A stretch of 29,886 nt of DNA from the IMG/VR virus record IMGVR_UViG_3300046665_000413, positions 1-29,886 of that record. One strand, given 5' to 3'. This DNA is from a virus. Below the pieces are notes generated by a model. It was given only the letters and a program-made list of their open reading frames with translations. It had not been told where the DNA came from and did no database searches. Of this stretch, positions 4,742 to 12,619 are shown piece by piece; the stretch's first letter is position 1; every line of letters begins with the position of its first letter. Position numbers and translations under genes: made by a program.

Positions 4742-5476
4742 GTGACTAACGAAGAACTATTAGGAAATATACAGGGGTATCTATCTGATTATTTCCGCGG
4801 AGGAGACGTACGAATAAGAGACGTCATACTTCCAGGCCAAATTTTCGATCACAGCAGAGTTAGAGTATCGTTTAATTACATAGGAATATCCGCCCCTGGG
4901 GAATATTTCAACATAGAAACAAGTATTGATGCTTATATGATGGAATATGTGACTGGAGATGCAGTCATGCGCGTATGTCGAGAGATTACTGAAGGGATTA
5001 ATAGACACAGGAGAGAGTACATGGCACAGTGGAATCAACGTCAAGACCAACGTCTTAGACAACAGGAAGATCAAAGACGTGTGGCTCGTGGGCAGCAACC
5101 GGTAGAGCCTCAGGCAGAATTTCCAACAGCAGATGATCCGTGGGGTGGCACTGCTGCGGTAAATTCTATTTACAACGAATACCTCAGAGCTAGGGATGTT
5201 CACTTAAACAGGTTTCAGACTACTCCACTTACTACATCTGCTTCGCCTAATTGGTATAGCATATCTACTAATTCCACTCAGGCCCAATTTCAAGAACCTG
5301 TTCGAACTCACTCTTTTACAGAAGATCAGTTAAAGGCAATGCTTAAAAGCATGCTTAAGGACAATCTCGATCTCCGCATTAGCATGACGGAATCAGATGG
5401 AGAAGTCAGTGTTGAAGCAGAGATCTTCTTGGATGGTGAACTTCTAATTTCAGACTCAGACTCTATTCAACTATGA
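4742..5476 (+). CDS. Unrecognised 244-aa protein
   Basis: I do not recognise a family. It probably starts with GTG at 4742, with AAAGAG just upstream, 4 nt after the deaminase stop. The N-terminal half (1-95) is a compact mix of hydrophobic and charged residues. A strongly charged coiled-coil-like Q/R/E stretch follows (about 98-125), then a low-complexity linker rich in Ser, Thr, Asn and Gln. The C-terminal module (about 190-244) is acidic, with alternating hydrophobic residues typical of beta strands (DLRISMTESDGEVSVEAEI). It overlaps the DHH gene start by 4 nt (ATGA), so the two are probably translationally coupled. A minus-strand frame here is a shadow. Confidence 0.7.
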   Translation: MTNEELLGNIQGYLSDYFRGGDVRIRDVILPGQIFDHSRVRVSFNYIGISAPGEYFNIETSIDAYMMEYVTGDAVMRVCREITEGINRHRREYMAQWNQRQDQRLRQQEDQRRVARGQQPVEPQAEFPTADDPWGGTAAVNSIYNEYLRARDVHLNRFQTTPLTTSASPNWYSISTNSTQAQFQEPVRTHSFTEDQLKAMLKSMLKDNLDLRISMTESDGEVSVEAEIFLDGELLISDSDSIQL

Positions 5477-6339
5477 AAACAGTTATTCTTTACCATTCTT
5501 CCTGCATGGATGGAACTGGTGCACGCTACGCTGCGTGGAAGAAGTTTGGTGATAATGCAGAGTATTTCGCATGTCAGTATGGTCAATCTCTTCCAGAGTT
5601 TAAAAAGGGTCCTGACATTCAAGTCTTCCTTTTAGATTTCAGCTTGCCAACCAAGACTGAATTAGAGGCTCTAGGAGAGGCTTGTGGAAGAGTTGTGGTA
5701 CTCGACCACCATGCGACTGCACGAGAGGCACTGGAGGGCTGTAAAGGCGTAGAAACAGTATTTGACATGAACAGGTCAGGTGCAGTTATCGCCTGGGAGT
5801 ACTTCCACCCCGAATCTGAGACCCCGATGCTTCTGGAATATGTTCAAGACCGAGACCTGTGGAAATTCGATATGGTCTTCAGTAAGGCTGTCCATTCAGG
5901 GCTTGGACTTCTCAAGGGCCGTATGGAAGCTTGGAATAACTATGCTGAGAACGAGGATGAGATAAACAAACTCATCGACATCGGCAATACCTTGCTCCAG
6001 CAACAGAAGCAGATCGTTGAAGCAGCAGTGCCTAAGACTGTCAAGGTCGTACGCTTTAACAAGTACAACGCAGGCATTCTCAACACAGGTGAGTTCGTAT
6101 CCGAAAAAGGTGCTGCAATCTGTGAGGATAAAACGCTTAACGTTGATCTTGCAATCATGTGGTTTGTGACCAAAGACAATCAAGTAATCTTGTCAATGCG
6201 TTCACATAAAGACAGTGGCGTTAACGTAGCTGAACTGTGTAAAGCATTTGGAGGCGGGGGGCATCCTAACGCTGCTGGTTGTAGAGTTGATTTCAAAACC
6301 CTTGAACACATCCTTAACGACGAATGGTGGACTGAATAA
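5473..6339 (+). CDS. DHH/DHHA1 phosphoesterase (NrnA/RecJ-like)
   Basis: The 288-aa protein has all DHH-superfamily motifs: HSSCMDG with D13, LLDFS with D55, the name motif D78-H79-H80 in VLDHHAT, and QDRD with D126/D128 as manganese ligands. The C-terminal DHHA1 substrate-binding motif GGGGHPNAAGC is at 260-270. Relatives hydrolyse short RNA oligonucleotides (NrnA nanoRNase), cyclic dinucleotides or pAp; the size is that of single-module NrnA-like enzymes, not RecJ. A phage could use it to recycle nanoRNA or degrade cyclic-nucleotide defence signals; sequence alone does not decide. Its ATG overlaps the upstream stop (ATGA), and its TAA overlaps the next start (TAATG). Confidence 0.9.
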   Translation: MKTVILYHSSCMDGTGARYAAWKKFGDNAEYFACQYGQSLPEFKKGPDIQVFLLDFSLPTKTELEALGEACGRVVVLDHHATAREALEGCKGVETVFDMNRSGAVIAWEYFHPESETPMLLEYVQDRDLWKFDMVFSKAVHSGLGLLKGRMEAWNNYAENEDEINKLIDIGNTLLQQQKQIVEAAVPKTVKVVRFNKYNAGILNTGEFVSEKGAAICEDKTLNVDLAIMWFVTKDNQVILSMRSHKDSGVNVAELCKAFGGGGHPNAAGCRVDFKTLEHILNDEWWTE

Positions 6340-6848
6340 TGTATAGTAAACTTCAACAAATGATTGCCGGTAACATCAAGTTTCTTACCACGCAGCTTCA
6401 GCCGTACCTCGATAAGCATAAGTGTAAAAATGCGTTTGATCTCTACACTCAGCATTTCGAAGATATGGAAGAGAAGGTCAAAGTGATGGGTTACGTGCAT
6501 CGCCGTGATGCGTATGTTACGATTGGAAATCAAATCGCCAGTGAGCAAACCAGCATTCAGGACGAGATCACTGGTTCGCTTATGAAGACTATCCCCAGTA
6601 CTCGTAAGCAGGAGATCATTGGAAACGCTTTTAGCCGTGAAGTTGAGAAGCTTCTCATGGATTCAAATCCTGAGATGCTCAACTGGGCTAGCGCAGACTG
6701 TATCAAAGATGCTATGGATCTTATGGACGATGGTAGCTACAGTTCTGCACTTCCGTTGATAGCAGCTATTTGGTATGATACTGAAATTGAGAAACTTAAC
6801 GAACCGGAGGTAACTCCGAGTGAACCAACCGAACCACAATTAGCATGA
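6339..6848 (+). CDS. Unrecognised helical 169-aa protein
   Basis: No known domain is visible. The sequence is predicted largely helical, with a Lys/Glu-rich N-terminal half and a hydrophobic helix near the end (SALPLIAAIWYDTEIEKL, 137-154), then a short Pro/Glu tail. The start codon overlaps the preceding stop in TAATG and its own TGA overlaps the next ATG, so it sits inside a continuous translationally coupled operon between the DHH enzyme and the DUF6378-like protein. Cytoplasmic location is likely, as there is no signal peptide or membrane segment. Confidence 0.7.
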   Translation: MYSKLQQMIAGNIKFLTTQLQPYLDKHKCKNAFDLYTQHFEDMEEKVKVMGYVHRRDAYVTIGNQIASEQTSIQDEITGSLMKTIPSTRKQEIIGNAFSREVEKLLMDSNPEMLNWASADCIKDAMDLMDDGSYSSALPLIAAIWYDTEIEKLNEPEVTPSEPTEPQLA

Positions 6849-7408
6849 CAGAAAATAAGACAACAGCAGTAGACTGGGCAAAGGCACTATATACGAACCC
6901 AGAAGATGTAGACTATGCAGTAAAACTTTCAGAAGAACAAGAAGCAAAGGTAAGAAAGGATATGGAAGCAATGGAGAAGCGCTTTGAGAAAATGGCTCAA
7001 GGTGATCCGCTGAAAAGCGAACTTGAAAAACGAATCGGAGCCGCTCCTCTTCCAACTTTTCCAGCAGCAGAAGTTCCTGACTTAGCAACACAAGCATTTA
7101 TCAAGGAATTAAGAAAGGAACCAAAACCTGACAAGCAAAGTGCACATAGTTTCCTTGACGAAGCTTCAAACACGATGAAGCAACGTGCAGCATTGCGTGA
7201 TGCAGAAGATGGTGAACGGACAGCTGCCAAGATTGCAGAAGTGTTTAATGCAATTACGGGACACGAGATTAGCGAAGCCGATGCTTGGATGTTTCTCGTA
7301 GTGTTGAAGATTGTACGTAGCCGTAACGGTAAATATAATCGTGATGATTATGTAGACCTCGCAGCTTATGCTGGTCTTCTCGGTGAATGTGAGAGTCAAA
7401 GTCGGTGA
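6845..7408 (+). CDS. DUF6378-like phage protein
   Basis: The last 70 residues (about 118-187) contain FNAITGHEISEADAWMFLVV, then SRNGKYNRDDYVDLAAYAGL, which match by eye the small domain known as DUF6378, common in tailed phages and of unknown function. Conserved features are the acidic and Trp residues around ISEADAWMF and the D-N/DYVDLAAY motif. The first 110 residues are a charged, probably disordered or coiled-coil extension beyond the usual domain length. The start overlaps the upstream stop as ATGA, and its TGA overlaps the GTG of a small downstream frame. The role is unknown; the neighbours suggest nucleotide or RNA metabolism. Confidence 0.75.
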   Translation: MTENKTTAVDWAKALYTNPEDVDYAVKLSEEQEAKVRKDMEAMEKRFEKMAQGDPLKSELEKRIGAAPLPTFPAAEVPDLATQAFIKELRKEPKPDKQSAHSFLDEASNTMKQRAALRDAEDGERTAAKIAEVFNAITGHEISEADAWMFLVVLKIVRSRNGKYNRDDYVDLAAYAGLLGECESQSR

Positions 7409-7584
7409 CTAAATATTGCCCTAGTAGTAGGGCATTTCATGGAATCCACGAATCTAGGATACAAGGAACTCCTTATAGTGCTATGACATACTATGTATGT
7501 AATCTATGTGGGCAAAGTAAGATTCGTGGACCCGGAGCTTTTTATAAAGACGAATATGAAAAGGAAAATCGAAGTAGAAGTTGA
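7405..7584 (+). CDS. Small putative zinc-ribbon protein, GTG start (59 aa)
   Basis: A frame opens with GTG at 7405-7407, overlapping the preceding TGA (GTGA), and runs 59 codons to TGA at 7582-7584. It fills what would otherwise be a 147-nt gap in a gap-free operon. The product contains Cys5 in YCPSS and a CNLCG pair (Cys32, Cys35), followed by a basic/acidic tail, as in small zinc-ribbon proteins. It has no ATG near its start, so it is easily missed. It overlaps the next gene by 29 nt if that one starts at 7556. A hairpin TGCCCTA/TAGGGCA (7418-7435) inside it could be coding chance or a regulatory stem. Confidence 0.5.
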   Translation: MTKYCPSSRAFHGIHESRIQGTPYSAMTYYVCNLCGQSKIRGPGAFYKDEYEKENRSRS

Positions 7585-7831
7585 AAGCTTCAGTAAATAT
7601 GATTTAGATGGCCCAGTCTCAAGCGTAGTAGAATTTTTTAATAGTATTCTACAAAAACATGGTTCCGATACTACGCTTGATTTTTATGGTGATGAATTCT
7701 ACATATACACTGAACGTGAAGAAACTGATGAAGAATATCAGGCCAGAATAGATAAAGAGAAGTTTTGGACCGATAACCGGGAGAAAGCAGACCGTGAGAA
7801 GTATGAAGAACTTAAAAAAAAATTTGGGTAA
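7556..7831 (+). CDS. Unrecognised small acidic protein (91 aa from the preferred start)
   Basis: I prefer the ATG at 7556, beginning MKRKIEVEVESFSKYDL, because the upstream extension to 7493 reads through the small zinc-ribbon frame and looks non-native. The protein has an N-terminal beta-like segment, a hydrophobic stretch (SSVVEFFNSIL) and a very charged, helical C-terminus rich in Glu, Lys and Asp ending in KKKFG. No domain is recognised. It sits 2 nt before the next gene. The ribosome-binding site is weak (AAAGAC). Confidence 0.65.
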   Translation: MKRKIEVEVESFSKYDLDGPVSSVVEFFNSILQKHGSDTTLDFYGDEFYIYTEREETDEEYQARIDKEKFWTDNREKADREKYEELKKKFG

Positions 7832-7833
7832 AA

Positions 7834-8394
7834 ATGATAGACCGCACAGATAAGCCAAAGTCGTTAACTGAAATGATAGACGAGCATGTCAAAGCTAGTC
7901 CCGGAAGACCTACGGATATCATCTCTTCAGTAGTTTCTGGCGTACTAGGAGGAGTCATTCATCCTCCTGTTTATCCTACAATCGGTCCAAAGGCTCCTCC
8001 GTTTCCTCCACTACAAGTATCAATGCAACCAAACGTCGCTCCATTAACAGCTCAACAACGTGTAATCGAGCTAAAGAAAAAGATTGTCGAATATAAATCT
8101 TTGCTCAGCATCGTAACTGACCTTTCTACAAAGAGTTTCGCATTGTTACTACTCGGTAACATCGAAAAAGAACTTGTAGAAATTCAAGCTGAACTTGGCA
8201 AAAATCAAGTACAGCCTGCTCCGATTCAAACTCCGATTACACCTGTTGTTCAGCCTTACTATCCGCAGGTTCCAACCATCGGCTCACCTGTTCAGCCGTA
8301 TCGTACCGGTGACTTCCCAAGTTTTCCACAAGACCCAGTGACGTTCACTGGCGGAGACGTATTCCTTACCAACTCAAACGAAGACAATCAATGA
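7834..8394 (+). CDS. Proline-rich protein with a central helical hairpin, function unknown
   Basis: The 186-aa protein begins MIDRTDKPKSLTEMIDEHV. Residues 30-70 are Pro/Val/Gly-rich with repeated PPxYPT/PPFPPL motifs. Residues 72-120 form a convincing helical hairpin (QQRVIELKKKIVEYKSLLS and later LLGNIEKELVEIQAEL). The rest is again Pro/Gln-rich (QTPITPVVQPYYPQVPTIG) and probably disordered. Such architecture suits a scaffold or interaction protein, but I cannot name a family. ATGA overlap with the downstream dUTPase indicates coupling. Confidence 0.65.
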   Translation: MIDRTDKPKSLTEMIDEHVKASPGRPTDIISSVVSGVLGGVIHPPVYPTIGPKAPPFPPLQVSMQPNVAPLTAQQRVIELKKKIVEYKSLLSIVTDLSTKSFALLLLGNIEKELVEIQAELGKNQVQPAPIQTPITPVVQPYYPQVPTIGSPVQPYRTGDFPSFPQDPVTFTGGDVFLTNSNEDNQ

Positions 8395-9137
8395 CTAGCA
8401 TCGCTCAAAACTTTCTCACCATCCAAGAAACTCTCAACCAGAAGCTCAGTCTTGAGTGGAAAGAAAAGGGTTGGAACTATCCTGATGCAATGTTCACCGA
8501 GGCTACTGAAGCCTTTAACCATTTGAACTGGGAATGGTGGCGTGCTGTTGATCGTAAAATCGATTGGGATCAGGTAAAACTTGAATGGGTTGACGTCGGG
8601 CACTTTCTGTTCAGTGAAATTATGGCAAGCAGAAACGAGAACAAGTTTAAGACTGTTCTCACTCGTTTCCAAGAAGAAGCTAAGCCTGCGGAATCAGTTT
8701 CGGTTGATAGCGTTAAAAGCAATATCAAGGAATTCATTCATGCAGTTCTTAGCTATGATTCTATCAAAGATGAAGACTGGGTTATTACACATGAGGAACT
8801 CCGTAACGTTCTTGGTTGGTTCCTTGTAGTCGTTGCTGAACTTGGCTTAACCATTGAACAATACTATACCCTTTTCATCGGCAAGGTTTGTCTGAATCAA
8901 CTTCGCTGGAAAAACGGGTATAAGAAAGGTATCTATAACCCCTACGAAGATCCTAAAGAAGATCACTGTAGCGAATACTACATTAAGAATTGGGATGGGG
9001 TAGAAGATAACGAATGGCTTTCAGCGACAGCGGCAACGCTTGATCCTGCAAGCGATACTTTTAAACAAGAGCTGGAATCATTGCTTGATCAGAAGTATGC
9101 GCAAGTTTATGCAAAGGCTTGGGATTGGGTTAAATAA
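8391..9137 (+). CDS. Dimeric all-alpha dUTPase (dUTPase_2/MazG-like fold)
   Basis: It hydrolyses dUTP to dUMP and pyrophosphate, keeping uracil out of phage DNA and feeding thymidylate synthesis. At 248 aa it is within the range of dimeric dUTPases. Metal-binding helix motifs are present: E37-A-T-E40 followed by NWEWWR, and E65-W-V-D68-x-x-HF. The family's downstream signature is also clear: VCLNQLRWKNGYKKGIY (166-182) and WDGVEDNEWL (201-210), where N169, G176-Y177 and E205-D206-N207 are typical uracil- and phosphate-site residues. Together with the deaminase at 4369 it forms a plausible dCTP/dCMP-to-dUMP branch. The start overlaps the upstream stop in ATGA. Confidence 0.9.
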   Translation: MTSIAQNFLTIQETLNQKLSLEWKEKGWNYPDAMFTEATEAFNHLNWEWWRAVDRKIDWDQVKLEWVDVGHFLFSEIMASRNENKFKTVLTRFQEEAKPAESVSVDSVKSNIKEFIHAVLSYDSIKDEDWVITHEELRNVLGWFLVVVAELGLTIEQYYTLFIGKVCLNQLRWKNGYKKGIYNPYEDPKEDHCSEYYIKNWDGVEDNEWLSATAATLDPASDTFKQELESLLDQKYAQVYAKAWDWVK

Positions 9138-9140
9138 CTA

Positions 9141-9719
9141 ATGCACGACGATTGGCATCAACGATATTATGAAGAAAAAGGGGAAGAGAAAGAACTCTTT
9201 CCTCTTAACTTAAAACGTGTCAAGGTCATGATTGAATTGGAAGTCATGGCTGATGTATCAAAACATAACACTCATCAAATCGTTCTTTGCCATCCGGACA
9301 TGGACGGGCAATTAACGTTCGAGGTTGATGGCCTTGAACAAGCAGAGGATGCACTCGATGAGTATGAGATGGAGTGTATTGCAGATGAAGAGCCTGAACC
9401 AGAACCGGAGCCAGTCAAACCGGTAGTTCAAACACCGCCTTCTTACTACACTCAGAACGTTTACAGGCCTCAACCTGTAAGTGAAGAATACAAGCCTAAG
9501 CCTGTATTGAAGTTTGAACCTGACGGACCTATCTCGAACGATAGGCCTGTTCAGCCTGTGGTTCAAGAAGTGAATGTAAAAGTCAGTGCAGAGCCTAAGA
9601 AGATCTCAATCGAAGATCATCCTGTGGTCTCTATTGTCAGTGATGTAGCTGAGATAGCAGATATCTGGAAAAGCTTAGTACCCAAGTTCAAATCAGTGCG
9701 TAAGAAGGTAGGTAAGTAA
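9141..9719 (+). CDS. Acidic, proline-rich protein of unknown function
   Basis: The 192-aa protein starts MHDDWHQRYYEEKGE and has a small folded part (about 20-80) with beta-like segments (KVMIELEVMADV, QLTFEVDGLEQAEDALDEYEME). A Glu-Pro repeat (EEPEPEPEPVKPVV, 82-95) follows, then a long Pro/Val/Lys-rich linker and a basic C-terminal helix ending KSVRKKVGK. No family is recognised. It is the last gene of the plus-strand operon; its stop lies 6 nt before the convergent terminator. Confidence 0.65.
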   Translation: MHDDWHQRYYEEKGEEKELFPLNLKRVKVMIELEVMADVSKHNTHQIVLCHPDMDGQLTFEVDGLEQAEDALDEYEMECIADEEPEPEPEPVKPVVQTPPSYYTQNVYRPQPVSEEYKPKPVLKFEPDGPISNDRPVQPVVQEVNVKVSAEPKKISIEDHPVVSIVSDVAEIADIWKSLVPKFKSVRKKVGK

Positions 9720-9724
9720 CAAAG

Positions 9725-9754
9725 AAAAAGCCACGTTTTAGCGTGGCTTTTTTT
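9725..9754. terminator. Bidirectional terminator between convergent gene blocks
   Basis: AGCCACG (9729-9735) pairs with CGTGGCT (9742-9748) around TTTTAG. A run of A precedes the stem (9725-9729) and a run of T follows it (9748-9754), so it can stop transcription from both sides. It separates the plus-strand operon from the minus-strand structural block. Confidence 0.9.
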
Positions 9755-9772
9755 AGCTTGTTGAAATTGTAA

Positions 9773-10222
9773 TTATAGAGAACCAGACGCTGATTCAACC
9801 CATGCAGTCCCAGTGTAAATAAAATCTGCCCAGGTACTAACTGATGCCAAACTTTTAATGGTTGCTCCGCCTGGCTGTTTAATGGAGATAGAAAATCCTC
9901 CAGTAGCAGTAGAAGCTCTAGTGACACGTACAGTACAGATTTGACCATCAACGATTGATGGCATAGTAACTGTACGGGTGGCCGTAATAGGGCTGGAATA
10001 GTACACGAAAGTATTTGGAGCTTCAGTAACCGTAATGTTGACATCACCAGGTGAGACAACTACCGGCATTAGATTTGAAACCGAAACATTTACTTCGTCA
10101 ATAGCAGCTTGAAGCAAAGTGTCATTAGACGCTAAGTCTTGGAGAGGACGATTATCTACAGTGTAGTGATACGAGTCATCCTCGGTGTAGAATCTAACAG
10201 TGTTAAAGGTTACTAAGCTCAT
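9773..10222 (-). CDS. Virion/tail structural protein
   Basis: The 149-aa protein begins MSLVTFNTVRFYTEDDSYHYTVDNRPLQDLA; a YHYTVDNRPLQDL-type segment occurs in small tail or neck-associated proteins of several large phages. The rest is a Thr/Ser/Val-rich beta domain (VTMPSIVDGQICTVRVTRAS, then GGFSISIKQPGGATIKSL) like the fibre or capsid-decoration domains that also appear in the three tail-fibre proteins of this window. It is last in the minus-strand late transcript and ends just before the convergent terminator. The exact virion position is unknown. Confidence 0.7.
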   Translation of the reverse strand: MSLVTFNTVRFYTEDDSYHYTVDNRPLQDLASNDTLLQAAIDEVNVSVSNLMPVVVSPGDVNITVTEAPNTFVYYSSPITATRTVTMPSIVDGQICTVRVTRASTATGGFSISIKQPGGATIKSLASVSTWADFIYTGTAWVESASGSL

Positions 10223-10248
10223 AATTTTCTAAAGTTGTGTTTTTTATT

Positions 10249-10752
10249 TTACAGTACTGGCTTGATCGTGAAGCAAATTGGGATTCTAGGTAGTGGACCC
10301 CAGTTACCGTCTCTGTAAGCGCCAGCTTCAGCATCGTACAGATTCCAAGCTTTCCAGCCTAGCTTAACCTGAAGGTGTTTACCACCATATTCATAGTTGA
10401 ATTGACCATTAGGGCCTTTGGCGAAAAACGTTGTAGCACCTTCTGCGGTTTTGTTGAACTTGGCTGTCCACTGCGTCTTATCCCACGCTACACCTAAAGG
10501 TTCGTAGTCAAACGTATAACCAGGATTACGACGAAGCCACTTCGTTGCTACTTCTTCGTCAGTGCCAGTAAAACCGTATTGCGGCTGACGACCCTCAAAC
10601 AGTGTTGCATCGAAGGTTTGAAACCATGAAAGCCATTTAGGTAGATTGCCTTCAGCATCTACGAACTTAGCGATCAACGGTGCGAAGATCAACGTTATAA
10701 CTACAAACAGCAATGATGCAATTGCGTAAAACGGGTATAGGATGAGATACAT
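10249..10752 (-). CDS. Membrane-anchored phage protein of unknown function
   Basis: An N-terminal transmembrane segment (about 2-29, YLILYPFYAIASLLFVVITL onward) is followed by a soluble domain rich in Trp and Tyr with NLPKWLSWFQTFDATLF (36-52) and KWLRRNPGYTFDY (71-83). This pattern (membrane segment, then a GNLPKxLxWxQTxD box, then RRNPxYxF) is familiar from short uncharacterised proteins in many phages and prophages, but no biochemical function is known to me. It lies between an SGNH hydrolase and a tail protein, so a role at the cell envelope late in infection is possible. Confidence 0.65.
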   Translation of the reverse strand: MYLILYPFYAIASLLFVVITLIFAPLIAKFVDAEGNLPKWLSWFQTFDATLFEGRQPQYGFTGTDEEVATKWLRRNPGYTFDYEPLGVAWDKTQWTAKFNKTAEGATTFFAKGPNGQFNYEYGGKHLQVKLGWKAWNLYDAEAGAYRDGNWGPLPRIPICFTIKPVL

Positions 10753-10761
10753 TATTGGTCC

Positions 10762-12051
10762 TTAGACGAAGAGTGTTGGATCTATGGCGTTAGAGACTTG
10801 AATCAAGTTATAGCCATAAGGCGTTTCGTGAGTACCATCTCCTGTCACTGCACCGGTAATTCCTGCAGATCCAGTAGGAGCTTTCCATAGACCACTGTCA
10901 CGAGCCGATTCTACCACATCTGCAACTTCGAAGTAAGCCCATAGCGGACTTGGTTTAGTACGAATCCAGTTATTAAGAAGAATGCGTTGTGCATTCGATG
11001 CCACTACTGTCTGGTTAGCTACGGTAGCCCAAGCATCAGTGCTTGTACTTACTGGTGGAATCGTTGACTGAGAAATCTTCTTAGTCGGGAACAGCGCATA
11101 ACCAGCCTGAAGCGCTGTCTGGATAACTGCTGCTGTACGGCCTGCTGTAAGATCGTTAATACCATATTCGAAATGAACGTGGGTATGATATTGAGCCAAT
11201 GCTGCACGTAGAGTATGTGATGCATTAAAGTTCTGAATCGTGTCAGTCTCACAACCGACATTGCAGTACGGACGATCATAGTCTAGTGAACGGCATACTT
11301 CGCCAAGACCCCATCTTCCGAAATTGGCTGATGAACCAGTTGAAACAGCTGTAGAATCTGATCTTCCAGAAAGTCTAGAATCACCATAGCAAATAACTGA
11401 TGGTACTGAAGACATGCCTAGAACGACTAATGGAAATACCGCAAATGAACCTGTTGCTGCTCCACCTGTAGCCGTTGCGCCAGTAAGAACAGCTCTTGGG
11501 TCATTGGTTTGTGCTGCGGACCATACTACCATATTTGATTCTTGAGCAGTTGTAGTAGCAGTGGCTGAACATGGCACGTTAACGGCGCTTGCATATTGAA
11601 TGTACGTACGCACCCAGAATTGAGCACCACTTGGAATACTCACCGGGATAGCATCGGTTGTAACATTTGCACCTGGAGTAGCAGTAGCGGAAGGAGAGTG
11701 AGGAACACCAGACGCAGCCGACCACTCAGCTAATGTAAATGTACCTGCTGGATATTCAATACTAACGTAGTATGTTGCATTCACCGCAATGGTAAATTCC
11801 TGGACGTTGTTAGCATACCAGTTACCATGTACTACTTGTACTGATGTAACAGCATCACCTTGATTTGTATGCAAGGTTCTTGAATACGAAGCTATTTGAG
11901 GAGCTACTGTATACGTTTGATAATTCTGACGGCAACGAGTAGCAATGTTACGCAGAGTTTGACCTGGAGGGGTCGTAGGACCAGAACCACCTCCACTGCC
12001 AACGCCAGCAAGCTTAAGAAGCTTTTTGAATTCGCCTAGACCTAGACTCAT
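10762..12051 (-). CDS. SGNH/GDSL-family hydrolase, probable tail-associated esterase
   Basis: The 429-aa protein has the complete SGNH tetrad in order: YGDS with catalytic S225, G266 in NVGCE, GIND with N299, and DGTH with D405 and H408 near the C-terminus. Relatives remove acetyl or other ester groups from surface polysaccharides. The N-terminal 200 residues are Thr/Ala/Ser-rich beta sequence and could be the virion attachment or carbohydrate-binding part. I prefer the ATG at 12051, which overlaps the upstream TGA as ATGA, over an in-frame TTG four codons earlier. The location in the tail gene block and two genes from PAAR suggests a host-recognition enzyme on the tail. Confidence 0.8.
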   Translation of the reverse strand: MSLGLGEFKKLLKLAGVGSGGGSGPTTPPGQTLRNIATRCRQNYQTYTVAPQIASYSRTLHTNQGDAVTSVQVVHGNWYANNVQEFTIAVNATYYVSIEYPAGTFTLAEWSAASGVPHSPSATATPGANVTTDAIPVSIPSGAQFWVRTYIQYASAVNVPCSATATTTAQESNMVVWSAAQTNDPRAVLTGATATGGAATGSFAVFPLVVLGMSSVPSVICYGDSRLSGRSDSTAVSTGSSANFGRWGLGEVCRSLDYDRPYCNVGCETDTIQNFNASHTLRAALAQYHTHVHFEYGINDLTAGRTAAVIQTALQAGYALFPTKKISQSTIPPVSTSTDAWATVANQTVVASNAQRILLNNWIRTKPSPLWAYFEVADVVESARDSGLWKAPTGSAGITGAVTGDGTHETPYGYNLIQVSNAIDPTLFV

Positions 12052-12269
12052 TGCTTCACCCAAGCGCTTTCGCTAGTTAGATTACTGCCAGTATAAGTGT
12101 AGGTCTTGACCCAAGTGCTAACGCCATCGGTGATGGTATCAGTGATAAGATTGTTTGAACCGTCGTAGCCGTAAGTATGGGCTAGAGAGGACGGACTAAT
12201 TAGTTGAGAACCAGTTGAGTCAAATACTAACTCAATGGTTGCATCGGTAGAAGCGGAAGTAAAAGCCAT
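12048..12269 (-). CDS. Small tail-region protein with YD-repeat-like sequence (73 aa)
   Basis: The product begins MAFTSASTDATIELVFDSTG and contains HTYGYDGSNNLITDTITDG and TYTYTGSNLTSESAWVKQ, two halves of a YD/RHS-like beta hairpin repeat (Y-x-Y-D/T-G-S-N-L). Such tiny proteins are found next to fibre or spike genes in tailed phages and probably decorate or cap them, but the role is not established. Its stop overlaps the ATG of the SGNH hydrolase. On the minus strand the Shine-Dalgarno AGGA sits in the loop of a small hairpin (12274-12292) just upstream. Confidence 0.6.
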   Translation of the reverse strand: MAFTSASTDATIELVFDSTGSQLISPSSLAHTYGYDGSNNLITDTITDGVSTWVKTYTYTGSNLTSESAWVKQ

Positions 12270-12298
12270 GATCGGTATCCTGGAAAGATACCTCTATT

Positions 12299-12619
12299 TT
12301 ACTCGGAACTAACTATTCCCGAGCCGGTAGTTGCAGTGTAAATTCCAGCGTTGTCACCGATAATATGTCCTTGATCTCCAACTCGGTGGAAGGCATTGCC
12401 GTTTATGTCTTTGCTAAGACCAGATCCAGTAGTGGCCACGGTCTGATGACCGCAAGTAGCGTTGCCTATTGCACCGATTGTGCAAACGATCAATCCATCA
12501 GCAGTAACAGTAGTGCCTGGATTACTAATGAAAGTAGTAGTGTATGGAGTAGGAGAAGCATGGAGGTGACAAATACCCTGTCCTTGATCTCCAATACGGC
12601 AGACAGGTTTCTGAGCCAT
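12299..12619 (-). CDS. PAAR-repeat protein, tail spike tip
   Basis: The 106-aa protein shows the PAAR pattern: VCRIGDQGQGICHLH (6-20), a central GLIVCTIGAIGNATCGHQT stretch, TTGSG, and a second RVGDQGHIIGD near the C-terminus. PAAR proteins form a metal-stabilised cone on the tip of the baseplate spike of contractile tails and sharpen it for membrane puncture. The Cys and His residues could bind the tip metal. The start overlaps the preceding stop in TAATG. Its presence implies a myovirus-type tail. Confidence 0.85.
   Translation of the reverse strand: MAQKPVCRIGDQGQGICHLHASPTPYTTTFISNPGTTVTADGLIVCTIGAIGNATCGHQTVATTGSGLSKDINGNAFHRVGDQGHIIGDNAGIYTATTGSGIVSSE

Noticed and set aside
7493-7555. 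Upstream start extending the 91-aa acidic protein to 112 aa
   Set aside because: The added 21 residues come from the overlapping GTG-started small frame, and no better ribosome-binding site is present.
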